A stretch of DNA of 7,545 bases, from positions 1 to 7,545 of the forward strand of contig JASIJX010000487.1 of assembly GCA_030049955.1 (NCBI GenBank). The letters are read 5' to 3'. Of this stretch, positions 1-6,958 are shown piece by piece. Source of the DNA: Acidobacteriaceae bacterium (GTDB taxonomy: Bacteria; Acidobacteriota; Terriglobia; Terriglobales; Acidobacteriaceae). A program made the translations under genes and the position numbers. The first letter of the stretch is position 1; each line of letters opens with the position of its first letter. Below the pieces are notes generated by a model. It was not told the DNA's origin, did not search any database, and worked only from the letters and a program-made list of their open reading frames with translations.

Positions 1-447
1 TTAAGCTACGCCTTGAGCTTTATCTACATCGCAATCTACTGGAACAACCATCATCATCTTCTCCAGGCAACCGAACGCGTAACGGGTTTAACACTGTGGG
101 CCAATATGAACCTGCTGTTCTGGCTTGCCCTCGTGCCTTTTGCTACCGCGTGGATGGACGAGGGCGCTGATGCCCCTGCTCCCGTAGAGCTCTATGGTAC
201 AGTGCTGCTTTTTGCCGCAATTGCATATTTCCTTCTGAGCAAGAATCTTGTCCGCCAACATGCAAAAGATTCGGCGCTGGCGATTTCCATCGGCCGGGAT
301 AGAAAGGGCCTTGTGAGCATAGTGATCTACGCCATTGCCGTTCCTCTGGCCCTTGTACACCCGTGGATCGCCTACTCCTGTTATGTTCTTGTTGCAATCA
401 TGTGGCTAATACCCGATCCCCGCATTGAAAAGACCCTTCGCAGATAG
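1..447 (+). CDS. TMEM175-family (DUF1211) potassium channel protein, 5'-truncated by the window
   Basis: The reading frame is open from base 1 to the TAG at 445-447, giving 149 residues. A TTG at 13 is not a convincing start because the coding pattern continues upstream of it. The piece carries the family hallmark YWNNHHH (about residues 13-19), then ATERV and LWANMNLLFWL. Hydrophobic segments at about 2-14, 32-47, 64-77, 103-119 and 122-137 fit the later helices of the six-helix bacterial form. The C-terminus (WLIPDPRIEKTLRR) is the usual basic tail. Bacterial members are about 200 aa, so roughly 50 N-terminal residues are missing, including the first helix with the RxxxFSD filter motif. The family forms tetrameric K+-permeable channels in the inner membrane. 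Whether the missing part is intact cannot be seen. It converges on the giant gene and shares no operon with anything visible. Confidence 0.88.
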   Translation, partial: LSYALSFIYIAIYWNNHHHLLQATERVTGLTLWANMNLLFWLALVPFATAWMDEGADAPAPVELYGTVLLFAAIAYFLLSKNLVRQHAKDSALAISIGRDRKGLVSIVIYAIAVPLALVHPWIAYSCYVLVAIMWLIPDPRIEKTLRR

Positions 448-565
448 AAAACCAGCGAGCGCGCAACAGCTCGGAGCAACCTGCTCACGAAGCACGGCAA
501 GCCGAATGAAACCGGATGTGGACTTCGACCGCTGCAGGTGGTTCCGCAGTCGTGCCCATACCGAA

Positions 566-590
566 CGGGGGCCATCCAAAGGCGCCCCCG
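566..590. terminator. GC-rich hairpin in the convergent intergenic gap
   Basis: CGGGGGC (566-572) and GCCCCCG (584-590) are perfect 7-bp complements around an 11-nt loop. The hairpin lies between the 3' ends of the channel gene (447) and the giant gene (634), where a bidirectional terminator would be expected. No T-run follows on either strand, so it does not meet the classic intrinsic-terminator pattern. It may act as a 3'-end-protecting or factor-assisted hairpin. Confidence 0.4.
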
Positions 591-633
591 ATTGAACATG
601 GAACTCGGCGAAACTCACTAGCCCTGTATCCGG

Positions 634-3600
634 TTACTGGACGGTGAGAGTGACCGTGCCCGAGCTTGTCACCTGATAGGTTGGGTTCTGCGGCGGTGTA
701 GTGCCACCACTACTGCCGCCTCCGCACCCGGAAACGGCGACTGCCGCCAGGGCGAATGCCAGAACAGCCAACAACCAAACTTGCTGCGTTGTCCAGCGTT
801 TACGGAAAACCACAAGCGGCAGCAGAAGGAAGGGCACAAAGATCAGAGCCGACGCGCTGCCCGGCAGTGTCTCAGTGAAGACGACGGTAATCTGGTACGT
901 CCCCGCGGGCGTCGTTGGCGACGTGGCGATTGTCAACGTTGAGCTATTCGCTGAATAGCTGCATGTGGCCCCAGTTGGCAGATTCAGGCAGTTCACGGTC
1001 ACGTTGCTTGCCGAGGACGGAAGCGTCACCGGATAACTGGCCGTTGATCCAGGAGACACGCTTGCTGTGACCGTAGTGAACGATGGCGGGGTTGTCGAGC
1101 CGGCTGTATCAACTTCGAACTGCATTGTGTTCGAAGTACCGCCGCCTGGTGCCGGTGTTTGCACCGTGACGGCGTTCACGCCGGCGTTTGCAATCTGGGC
1201 TGCGGTAATCTGCGCTTTTAGTTGCGATGCGCTCACGTACTGGGTCGTCAGCGCAGTCGTGCCCCAGTATGCGGTCGAATTCGGCATAAAGCCCGATCCG
1301 TTGATTGTCAGCGAAAATGCAGCGCCACCGGCGGCCACAAATGCTGGGGACAGGTTGCCCAGCGTCGGCGTCGGAGCATTGATGGTGTAGACGGCGCTGG
1401 CCACGGCGCTCTCTGTAAATCCCGTAGCCACGGCCACAGCGTTAATCGTTTCCGAAGATGCTACTGTGATCGGTCCCGCATATACGGTTGAGCTTGTGGT
1501 CGGGTTGGTGCCGTCCGTGGTGTAGTAAATGGTAGCGCCAGTGGTCGCGTCGGTAATGGTTACGGATTGCGGGCTCGTATAGCTTCCGCCTGCGGGAGTT
1601 ATGACCGGGGTGGCAGCGATCGCGATATTCAGAGAGTAGGTTGCACTCGCGTAGTTGGACGATTGGTATCCCGTCTCAGTTGCATAGGCCTCGATCATTT
1701 CCGTTCCTTGGGCATTCAGCGTGATCGGCCCTGTGTACTGTACAAAGCCGTTCGTGCTAACTGGTCCAATAGCTTCGTAGTAGATCGTCGCGCCGGGTAT
1801 GGATTCTGAGATAGTCAACGTCTGGGCCGAAGAATAGGACCCTGGGGTGGGCGAAATGACAAGAGGCGCCAGCCCAGCCGTAAGCGCCACTGTGCCGGAG
1901 ACGCCAGAGCCATAGTTGCTGTCTCCTGCATAACTCGCCTCCACGTTGTGAGTTCCTGCGCCTACCGGAGCGATCCCGGTCACACTCGCCGTTGCCGTCT
2001 CGGTCGGCTCGTTGATGAGGATCGACGCCGTAACAGTGTTCTTGGTCAACATTGCCAGATCAGGCGCTCCATCCTCGTTGAAATCGGCGGCTGCGATGGC
2101 AAACGGACCAAGGAAGTCCTGGCTCACGACAGGCGTGGTAGGTGTAACCGTAAACGTCCCATCTCCAGCGCCGATCAGAAGAACGATCCGGTCGTTGTAG
2201 TTGTCTACGCCTGCCAGATCCACCTTACCGTCCTGGTTGAAGTCCCCCGCAATTACGCTATAGAGTTCGCTAGGAACACTAATTGGGCTCGCTGCAGTTT
2301 CATTGAACGTTCCATCTCCATTGCCCAGAGCAATCTCTACACCACTCAGGTCTGAAAAAGCGAGATCCAGAACGCCGTCCCCATTGAAATCCCCGACGAC
2401 TATGGAGGTGGGAAAGTAGTCCAGGGTGAAGGACGCTGCCGCCGCAGTAAACGTCCCGTCCCCTTTTCCAAGAAAGATGGTTGGGCTACTGTTGTCTTCA
2501 AAGTAATTCGTTGCGATCAGATCCGGAATTCCGTCGCCGTTGAAATCTCCAGTCGCAATCTGCCCGAAGGCCTGTGTTGAGGCAAGGGTAGTTCCGGCGC
2601 CAAAGGTCCCGTCCCCATTTCCCAAAAGAATAGTGACGCCGCAGGACGCAACACAATCACCCACGATAGCCAGATCGAGCTTGCCGTCCCCATTGAAATC
2701 GGCGGCGGTCATCGATCCGAAATAAACATCTCCGCCGCTGTTGGGCTGGTTGAACGCCGCGCTGGTTTGTGGTGCAGCGAATGTTCCGTCCCCATTGCTC
2801 AGCAGGATCGTGACGGAGTTCGTGAAGCTGGTGCTACCCATAGTCAGAATTGCCAGGTCCGTCTTGCCGTCGCCATTGAAGTCGCCCGTGATCATATATG
2901 GGCCCGTCGCGTCGCTGATTCCAGTTGAGATTGATGTCCCGGCAGTGAAGGTCCCGTCGCCCTTTCCTGTGAAGATCGTGACCGACAGACCGCCAGTTGA
3001 ACTGTTTGTCCAGAGCACGGCCACGTCTGGAATGCCATCCTGGTTAAAGTCGCCAACTGCTTCGGCAACCAGGTCACCGCCCGCGGCCTGCGTCTGCGAA
3101 ATAAGCCATCCGACTCCCGCCGTGCTGCTCCCCAACGTCGCGGCTGCCAGTTGAGCGTTTCCAAAGCTCGTATCCAGGAATGAAACATTGCCCGTGGGCG
3201 GAGCCGATCCTCCATACCCGACCACAGTCGCGGTCAATGAGTAATCTCCTGTGGTTCCTCCATTGGAGATTGCGATCGTGTCGGAGTAGGAGACGGCAGG
3301 AGCCGGGCCCACGGTTAGCGATGCTGCCGCAGACGAACTGGTAAGACCGTAGCCATCCTCAACGAAAACGGCTTTATAACTGTGCGATCCGGGGCCGGGA
3401 ACGAAGTTAAATGCGGCGGTTCCATTGCTCGAAAGGGCAACGGTTCCGAGTAAGTGGATGTCTGAGCAGGAGGTCGCAGAGGCATCGCAGAAATCTACCT
3501 GACCCGCGGTTACCGGGTTCGCCCCGGCAGTGACGGTCGCGGTGAGTGTGACTGCAGTACCGGTGGTTACCGATGAGACCGCACTTCCTCCTGATGTGAC

Positions 3601-5508
3601 CGTTAAAGCTGTGGTCGTGACCGGAGGCGCTCCCCACAACGACACGGTTCCGGAGGTGCTCGAGTTGTAGTTTGAGTCTCCTGGGTAACTGGCGTCTGCA
3701 AGGTGCGCGCCGGCGACAGGGATAGACACGTTTGCGGATGCGGTAGCCGTTTCAGTCGGCTGGGTGAGCGAATCCTCTACCGTTCGGGTGTTTCCATCGA
3801 TGGTCAGCACGTCGGGCCAACCATCTCCATTAAAATCGGCAACCACGAGATTGCCGCTGAAATCGTAGGGATATGCGATTGTCGCGGGCGCTTGAACGAA
3901 ACTCCCGTCTCCTTTTCCAAACAATACTCCGGCGCCATCGCCATTGGTGTACACGACATCCGGAATTCCATCCTGGTTTAAATCCCCGATCACGGCGCTG
4001 CCAATCTGCAAGTTCACATTCGGGCTCGAGGGGGCCTCAGTAAAAGTGCCATCGCCATTCCCGAGAAAGACTGTCAGGTACGAAGTATTAGCAGCCGGAA
4101 AGACCAGGTCGGGAATGCCGTCGTTGTTCACATCCGCTACGGACGCGGTCGCTTCGCCCGCCTGGCTAGGGCCCGCAAGCTCTGTGAACGTGCCGTCGCC
4201 GTTGCCCAGAAGAATAGTGATTCCGCTTTGTCCAATGCCGCTCAGAACGAGGTCGATCTTGCCGTCGCCGTTTACGTCAGCCGGAATGATAGAACTGGCG
4301 GTCGAGGTTACTGAAGTCGTGGATGAAGCCTGGGTGAATGTCCCGTCGCCGTTGCCGAAAAAGACCACTATCTGTCCGTTGCCGGAGGAATCCGTCTGGC
4401 TTACGGCCAGATCGACATTCCCGTCCCCATTGATATCTGCCGCAGCGATCCCACTGGGATTCATTCCAATCGCCGGACTGGAGCCCAACACAGTAAAAGT
4501 GCCGTCGCCATTTCCAAGGAAGATCGTTATGGTGCCACTCGACGCGTATTCGGCCGCATTGATAGCGGCAACATCAGGGATTCCATCATTATTGAAATCG
4601 CCCACGATGAATGAACCAGTCTCGCTTGTTGGACCGAAGGGAGACCCCAACACCGTGAAGGTTCCATCTCCCTTGCCGAGCAGCACGTCGTAAGTGCCGA
4701 AGTAATCCTTCACGAATAGATCCGGAATTCCGTCCCCGTTTAGATCCGCCACGGCAAAGAAGACGGCGGCGACGCTCGGGGCGCTGCTGTCCACGGTCGT
4801 CCAGTTCACGCCGCGCGTTGCGGAGCCGAGAATTCCCGTACCAAGAACCGCGTTTCCATAATTAGTATCCAGGAATGAGACCAATCCTGTGGGTGGGGCA
4901 ATATTCCCGGTTTCTGTCACTGTGGCCGAGAGCGTATACGCTCCCCAGCTCCCGGTCTGGTTGATTGTTGCAGCGGTCGCAAGCGACGGAATGGTTCCGG
5001 TCGCGGTCAAGGCCGACGCTCCAGACACACTACCGGAATAGATGTTGGTACCTGGGAACACAGCCTTGTAGCTATGGCTCCCAATTCCCGGGCGAAGCTT
5101 CAGAGTCGCCGTTCCCGCGCTGGTCAACTGCGCCGTTCCCAGCAGATGAATGTCCGTGCAATAGCTAGCCGAGGCGTCGCAAAAATTCACCTGCCCTTTG
5201 GTGACCGAATTCGCGCCCGACTGTACTGCGGCTGTTAACGTCACCACTGTTCCCGCGCTCACGCTCGTCACGGCGGTCCCACTCGATGTAACCGCGATTG
5301 ACGTCGTGGTTGCTGCGGGCGATTGCGCCACTGCTTCAGCACCGCAGAAAGCAGCCAGTCCCAGAAGAGCGGGAGTCAACATCCGGAAGGTACGAGGAAT
5401 GAAATTGCACGAGAATCGACGGCTATCACACGCCAGCCAAAATAGAGAACGGCTACGAAGCATGTCTTTTGTGCTTCTTGCTGGGAAACGAAAAGACTCC
5501 TGTGCCAC
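634..5508 (-). CDS. Giant secreted/surface protein: Ig-like domains, two FG-GAP/VCBS propellers, CHB_HEX_C-like, IPT/TIG-like, C-terminal membrane hairpin
   Basis: This 1624-aa protein is read from a GTG at 5508. An in-frame ATG at 5463 (residue 16) is an equally plausible start, and neither has a strong Shine-Dalgarno site. A long basic N-region leads into a hydrophobic stretch (about 44-55) and a probable signal-peptidase site after AVA (59-61). Domains in order: Ig-like A1 (65-168); Ig-like B1 (172-228 and 584-625) split by propeller 1 (about 243-580); Ig-like A2 (629-733); Ig-like B2 (740-793 and 1170-1211) split by propeller 2 (about 808-1166); two chitobiase-C-terminal-like domains (1214-1294, 1299-1377); IPT/TIG-like (1380-1467); Ig-like (1478-1550); two membrane helices (1552-1568, 1577-1594). 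Each propeller has seven DxNxDGxxD calcium-type motifs. Paired cysteines (110/117, 674/681) suggest disulfides outside the cytoplasm. No catalytic motif is visible. Adhesion, glycan binding or scaffolding is inference. Domain names come from recalled family patterns. The style points to Acidobacteriota. Confidence 0.9.
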   Translation of the reverse strand: MAQESFRFPARSTKDMLRSRSLFWLACDSRRFSCNFIPRTFRMLTPALLGLAAFCGAEAVAQSPAATTTSIAVTSSGTAVTSVSAGTVVTLTAAVQSGANSVTKGQVNFCDASASYCTDIHLLGTAQLTSAGTATLKLRPGIGSHSYKAVFPGTNIYSGSVSGASALTATGTIPSLATAATINQTGSWGAYTLSATVTETGNIAPPTGLVSFLDTNYGNAVLGTGILGSATRGVNWTTVDSSAPSVAAVFFAVADLNGDGIPDLFVKDYFGTYDVLLGKGDGTFTVLGSPFGPTSETGSFIVGDFNNDGIPDVAAINAAEYASSGTITIFLGNGDGTFTVLGSSPAIGMNPSGIAAADINGDGNVDLAVSQTDSSGNGQIVVFFGNGDGTFTQASSTTSVTSTASSIIPADVNGDGKIDLVLSGIGQSGITILLGNGDGTFTELAGPSQAGEATASVADVNNDGIPDLVFPAANTSYLTVFLGNGDGTFTEAPSSPNVNLQIGSAVIGDLNQDGIPDVVYTNGDGAGVLFGKGDGSFVQAPATIAYPYDFSGNLVVADFNGDGWPDVLTIDGNTRTVEDSLTQPTETATASANVSIPVAGAHLADASYPGDSNYNSSTSGTVSLWGAPPVTTTALTVTSGGSAVSSVTTGTAVTLTATVTAGANPVTAGQVDFCDASATSCSDIHLLGTVALSSNGTAAFNFVPGPGSHSYKAVFVEDGYGLTSSSAAASLTVGPAPAVSYSDTIAISNGGTTGDYSLTATVVGYGGSAPPTGNVSFLDTSFGNAQLAAATLGSSTAGVGWLISQTQAAGGDLVAEAVGDFNQDGIPDVAVLWTNSSTGGLSVTIFTGKGDGTFTAGTSISTGISDATGPYMITGDFNGDGKTDLAILTMGSTSFTNSVTILLSNGDGTFAAPQTSAAFNQPNSGGDVYFGSMTAADFNGDGKLDLAIVGDCVASCGVTILLGNGDGTFGAGTTLASTQAFGQIATGDFNGDGIPDLIATNYFEDNSSPTIFLGKGDGTFTAAAASFTLDYFPTSIVVGDFNGDGVLDLAFSDLSGVEIALGNGDGTFNETAASPISVPSELYSVIAGDFNQDGKVDLAGVDNYNDRIVLLIGAGDGTFTVTPTTPVVSQDFLGPFAIAAADFNEDGAPDLAMLTKNTVTASILINEPTETATASVTGIAPVGAGTHNVEASYAGDSNYGSGVSGTVALTAGLAPLVISPTPGSYSSAQTLTISESIPGATIYYEAIGPVSTNGFVQYTGPITLNAQGTEMIEAYATETGYQSSNYASATYSLNIAIAATPVITPAGGSYTSPQSVTITDATTGATIYYTTDGTNPTTSSTVYAGPITVASSETINAVAVATGFTESAVASAVYTINAPTPTLGNLSPAFVAAGGAAFSLTINGSGFMPNSTAYWGTTALTTQYVSASQLKAQITAAQIANAGVNAVTVQTPAPGGGTSNTMQFEVDTAGSTTPPSFTTVTASVSPGSTASYPVTLPSSASNVTVNCLNLPTGATCSYSANSSTLTIATSPTTPAGTYQITVVFTETLPGSASALIFVPFLLLPLVVFRKRWTTQQVWLLAVLAFALAAVAVSGCGGGSSGGTTPPQNPTYQVTSSGTVTLTVQ
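637..858 (-). other. C-terminal membrane hairpin with lipobox-like VSGC and terminal beta strand
   Basis: These are residues 1551-1624 of the giant protein. Helix LIFVPFLLLPLVVF is followed by RKRW, a second helix VWLLAVLAFALAAVAV, then SGCGGGSSGG, a short Pro-rich linker and VTSSGTVTLTVQ. The arginines between the helices predict a cytoplasmic turn, leaving both flanks outside. The second helix ends in V-S-G-C, which fits the lipobox consensus although it sits at the C-terminus. It looks like an anchoring or sorting tail, broadly analogous to PEP-CTERM and MYXO-CTERM. The processing enzyme, if any, is unknown. Confidence 0.6.
1876..3624 (-). repeat. Module copy 2: Ig-like A + propeller-interrupted Ig-like B (residues ~629-1211)
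   Basis: This second copy has the same order as copy 1, offset by about 564 residues: TTTALTVTSGGSAVSSV, FCDASATSCSDIHLLGT, PPTGNVSFLDTSFGNAQL, then the propeller, then ETATASVTGIAPVGAG and YAGDSNYGSGVSGTVAL. Its seven DxNxDGxxD motifs start at residues 820, 876, 937, 988, 1040, 1089 and 1142, again with six GDGTF ends and a shortened seventh blade (SILINEP). Blade 3 has an extra cysteine pair (952, 956) that copy 1 lacks. The two copies differ at many third codon positions, so the duplication is not recent. Confidence 0.8.
3634..5316 (-). repeat. Module copy 1: Ig-like A + propeller-interrupted Ig-like B (residues ~65-625)
   Basis: This is the first copy of a long in-gene tandem duplication. 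It opens with TTTSIAVTSSGTAVTSV and carries FCDASASYCTDIHLLGT. The next Ig-like domain begins (PPTGLVSFLDTNYGNAVLG) and then breaks into the propeller. The propeller has DxNxDGxxD motifs starting at residues 255, 304, 358, 411, 459, 509 and 558, and six GDG[TS]F strand ends. The Ig-like domain resumes at ETATASANVSIPVAG and ends in YPGDSNYNSSTSGTVSL. The seventh blade lacks GDGTF and closes with a shorter strand. Confidence 0.8.
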
Positions 5509-5747
5509 ACGATCATCTCGCGGTCAGTTGGCCAAAGCTTACATACCGATTGCCGGATCCGTGCAGTACTCAGGTAGCTAAGTGTTCTGTGGGACCAGTG
5601 AAGCATAGCAAAACATCGATCTACTGGAGCGGTATTTGTTTCTGTCCCATCCGGCCAGGCAAGATGCTTGGGCATGCCGCTGCCTGACTGTAAGGAGCAC
5701 CGCCCTAAAATTGCGCTGTTTCGGCAGAGAAAGCACGGAAATTCACG
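5509..5747. other. Gene-free leader upstream of the giant gene
   Basis: No convincing coding region or RNA gene lies here. Reading frames crossing it are shadows that run through the tRNA fragment or the giant gene. The promoter of the giant gene should be here on the minus strand. I could not pick a -35/-10 pair that stands out, so none is called. There is only a weak GAG about 8 nt before the GTG start. Nothing else structured was seen. Confidence 0.5.
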
Positions 5748-5784
5748 AAAAAAGCACACCCCTGGAAATGCGGGGAAATCGTGC
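5748..5784 (-). terminator. Rho-independent-type terminator, probably of the original tRNA-Cys gene
   Basis: Read on the minus strand, GCAC, five unpaired bases, CCCC, a 9-nt loop, GGGG, one unpaired base and GTGC form a two-part stem followed directly by TTTTTT. It lies about 60 nt downstream of the tRNA-Cys fragment in the same direction, as a tRNA gene's own terminator would. Today it would stop transcription from the right-hand operon before it enters the leader of the giant gene. The asymmetric internal loop lowers certainty. Confidence 0.55.
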
Positions 5785-5799
5785 CAATTTGCATAAATA

Positions 5800-5812
5800 A
5801 ATTTCTGAAATT
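5800..5812. repeat. Short inverted repeat AATTTC-T-GAAATT
   Basis: Perfect 6-bp arms flank a single central base, in the AT-rich stretch between the terminator and the tRNA-Cys fragment. It could be a small protein-binding site or chance in AT-rich DNA. No function is assigned. Confidence 0.3.
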
Positions 5813-5843
5813 CTTGTAGGGAAGGAAAACTGCAAGGAAGAAT

Positions 5844-5893
5844 TGGAGGCGCGGGCCGGGATCGAACCGGCGCATAAAGGTTTTGCAGACCTC
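5844..5893 (-). pseudogene. Orphan 3' part of tRNA-Cys(GCA); probable attachment-site border of an integrative element
   Basis: Read on the minus strand, this is the second half of a tRNA. The anticodon stem is GAGGT/ACCTT (5889-5893 and 5877-5881) around loop CTGCAAA (5882-5888), with anticodon GCA at 5884-5886. A 5-nt variable loop follows, then T-stem GCCGG/CCGGC with loop TTCGATC (5855-5871), acceptor strand CCGCGCC (5848-5854), U73 (5847) and encoded CCA (5844-5846). U73 with GCA is the cysteine identity pair. The 5' half is absent: no GGCGCGG acceptor partner or D-arm lies upstream, where the sequence is AT-rich and unrelated. A fragment running cleanly from anticodon stem to CCA is what tRNA-targeting integrases leave at one border. 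It is not expected to make a functional tRNA. Confidence 0.85.
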
Positions 5894-5901
5894 CCGAGGA
5901 C

Positions 5902-5926
5902 ATTTTGGGCATTTTGTCGGATTTTG
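5902..5926. repeat. Three ATTTTG direct repeats beside the tRNA fragment
   Basis: ATTTTG occurs at 5902-5907, 5911-5916 and 5921-5926, with periods of 9 and 10 nt, close to one helical turn. The repeats begin 8 nt beyond the tRNA fragment on the presumed element side. Direct repeats near an att core can be arm-type sites for a tyrosine integrase or its accessory factor. That role is inference. Confidence 0.4.
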
Positions 5927-6039
5927 TAAAGGGCTGTAAAACAAGCGACTTAGCTGATTGCTGTCCAAGCGGCTACAAAGGCCAAAAAGCAGGTACTACC
6001 CACAAAAGTCCCCACACTCGGACGGTTGATTATTCGTTG

Positions 6040-6486
6040 TCAGGGACAAGGTCTGCGTGCTGATGGATCGCACTTTGTGGGAGAGAGGATCAATGTTGCT
6101 TCTGGAGCCAGTCCCCCGGCACTTTTCGCGTATTTGCTCTTGGACATGCTGTCCGGCGGACAGATTACGACGTGGGCAGGATTATTTTCGAATTCTTCCG
6201 GCTTTCGATAAATCCATAGACCTGCAGCCCTCACAATCGAAGCGCTGATCGCAGCGATTCCAAGCGTGACCCCAGCCTCCGCAGACAGTTGCGGGAGAAT
6301 CTGCGTCTGAAACGCGGTCAAGCCGCCCACCTCGTGTTCGATGAAGCACGATGCTTCTTGGTGACCGTCCTTGAAGGTCGCGGAAGTCAGCCGTTCAACA
6401 TCCTTCTCGAAACATGTCCAATCCGGATGGACGGCTCTTAACAAAACTGTATGGCCAGTGACCTCGATATCATCGCGCCGTGGCAT
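6040..6486 (-). CDS. Unknown protein, last gene of the three-gene cassette
   Basis: This 148-aa protein starts at the ATG at 6486. A TTG at 6516 would add 10 residues. The ATG is preferred because the sequence MPRRDDIEV leads straight into the conserved-looking part, although neither start has a clear Shine-Dalgarno site. It overlaps the end of the preceding gene by 17 nt, so translational coupling is likely. Visible features are LLRAVHPDW (15-23), SATFKDGHQEASCF (35-48), a small-residue-rich segment at about 71-89 that is too polar to call a membrane helix, and NPAHVVI (102-108). The LLRxVHPxW, S-x-x-F-K-D and NPAHxxV combination recalls small uncharacterised bacterial proteins I have seen near similar genes. 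I cannot name a family. No signal peptide or catalytic motif is seen. The C-terminus (PSARRPCP) looks like an unstructured tail. Confidence 0.7.
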   Translation of the reverse strand: MPRRDDIEVTGHTVLLRAVHPDWTCFEKDVERLTSATFKDGHQEASCFIEHEVGGLTAFQTQILPQLSAEAGVTLGIAAISASIVRAAGLWIYRKPEEFENNPAHVVICPPDSMSKSKYAKSAGGLAPEATLILSPTKCDPSARRPCP

Positions 6487-6958
6487 ATTGGTTCGGGAGC
6501 CAAGGGAGTCCGACAAGCCACTTGAGATAGGCGTCCAGATTTTCGAGGCCCGTCAGTTCTATTGAAGCACCGGCCTCTGTAGCTTCGAATACCAGTTCGC
6601 CATCTGCAAAAGCGGTTACTTCAACAGCTCTCGTACCGCTGCGCCAATCTATCTGAACACCTTCCCCTGACAAGGGAACAATGGAAGGGTAAGGAAGAGA
6701 TTGGATACCCACGCTATCCACTTGCAGGCGCAATTGGCGCGCTGCATCCTCCGATAGCCGAAGGTTTCCAAGCCCGGCGACAGAAGGGCCGCGTTCCAGC
6801 TTTGCAATGCGCGCAAACACCTCACTTTTCCAAGAACCGAAATTGTGAGTAGTACCGGTCGGCACAGCCCAGACAACAAGGTCCGACGGAGAATCATAAT
6901 CAGAACGCTTGTAATCCTCCCTGACTTCAACCGTCGGTGGAAGTGTCATCAGTATCAT
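6470..6958 (-). CDS. Unknown protein, middle gene of the three-gene cassette
   Basis: This 162-aa protein starts at the ATG at 6958, which overlaps the upstream stop codon as ATGA and has GGAG six bases before it. A TTG at 6970 is possible but worse. The N-terminal third is polar. A likely amphipathic helix (SWKSEVFARIAKLER, 42-56) and a second one (LSEDAARQLRLQVDS, 68-82) precede a beta-rich part with PYPSIVPLSGEGVQIDW (89-105), alternating hydrophobic strands (about 109-136) and a final helix (ENLDAYLKWLVG, 139-150). The P-x-P-x(6)-G-x-V-x-[IL]-[DE]-W pattern recalls small unknown proteins whose strand pair ends in EW/DW. There is no membrane segment, signal peptide or recognised catalytic motif. 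The tight overlaps on both sides suggest it works with its neighbours in the cytoplasm. Confidence 0.75.
   Translation of the reverse strand: MILMTLPPTVEVREDYKRSDYDSPSDLVVWAVPTGTTHNFGSWKSEVFARIAKLERGPSVAGLGNLRLSEDAARQLRLQVDSVGIQSLPYPSIVPLSGEGVQIDWRSGTRAVEVTAFADGELVFEATEAGASIELTGLENLDAYLKWLVGLPWLPNQYATAR

Noticed and set aside
456..473. CGAGC/GCTCG hairpin just after the channel gene
   Set aside because: It has a 5-bp stem with an 8-nt loop and no following T-run. The 566-590 hairpin is stronger, and even that is uncertain.
3944..4693. 249-aa plus-strand open frame with repeated 'VPSPFP' strings
   Set aside because: It is the antisense shadow of the repeated GDGTF propeller codons of the giant gene. 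Repetition in the real gene keeps the opposite strand open.
5509..5747. Candidate -35/-10 promoter for the giant gene
   Set aside because: Several TATG-like boxes exist, but none has a well-spaced -35 partner that stands out from background.
5376..5912. 178-aa minus-strand open frame crossing the leader and the tRNA fragment
   Set aside because: It translates the tRNA-Cys fragment and overlaps the start of the giant gene in another frame. Its composition is not protein-like, so it is a chance frame.
5844..5930. Intact tRNA-Cys gene with an unusual 5' half
   Set aside because: No GGCGCGG acceptor strand, D-arm or properly spaced partner is present upstream on the minus strand, so only a 3' fragment is supported.
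6006..6023. Possible terminator after the cassette (GTCC...GGAC then TTTT on the minus strand)
   Set aside because: The stem is only 4 bp with an 8-nt loop, too weak to call.
6242..6257. CGCTG/CAGCG hairpin in the last cassette gene
   Set aside because: It is a short stem within coding sequence with no associated signal, and is likely chance.
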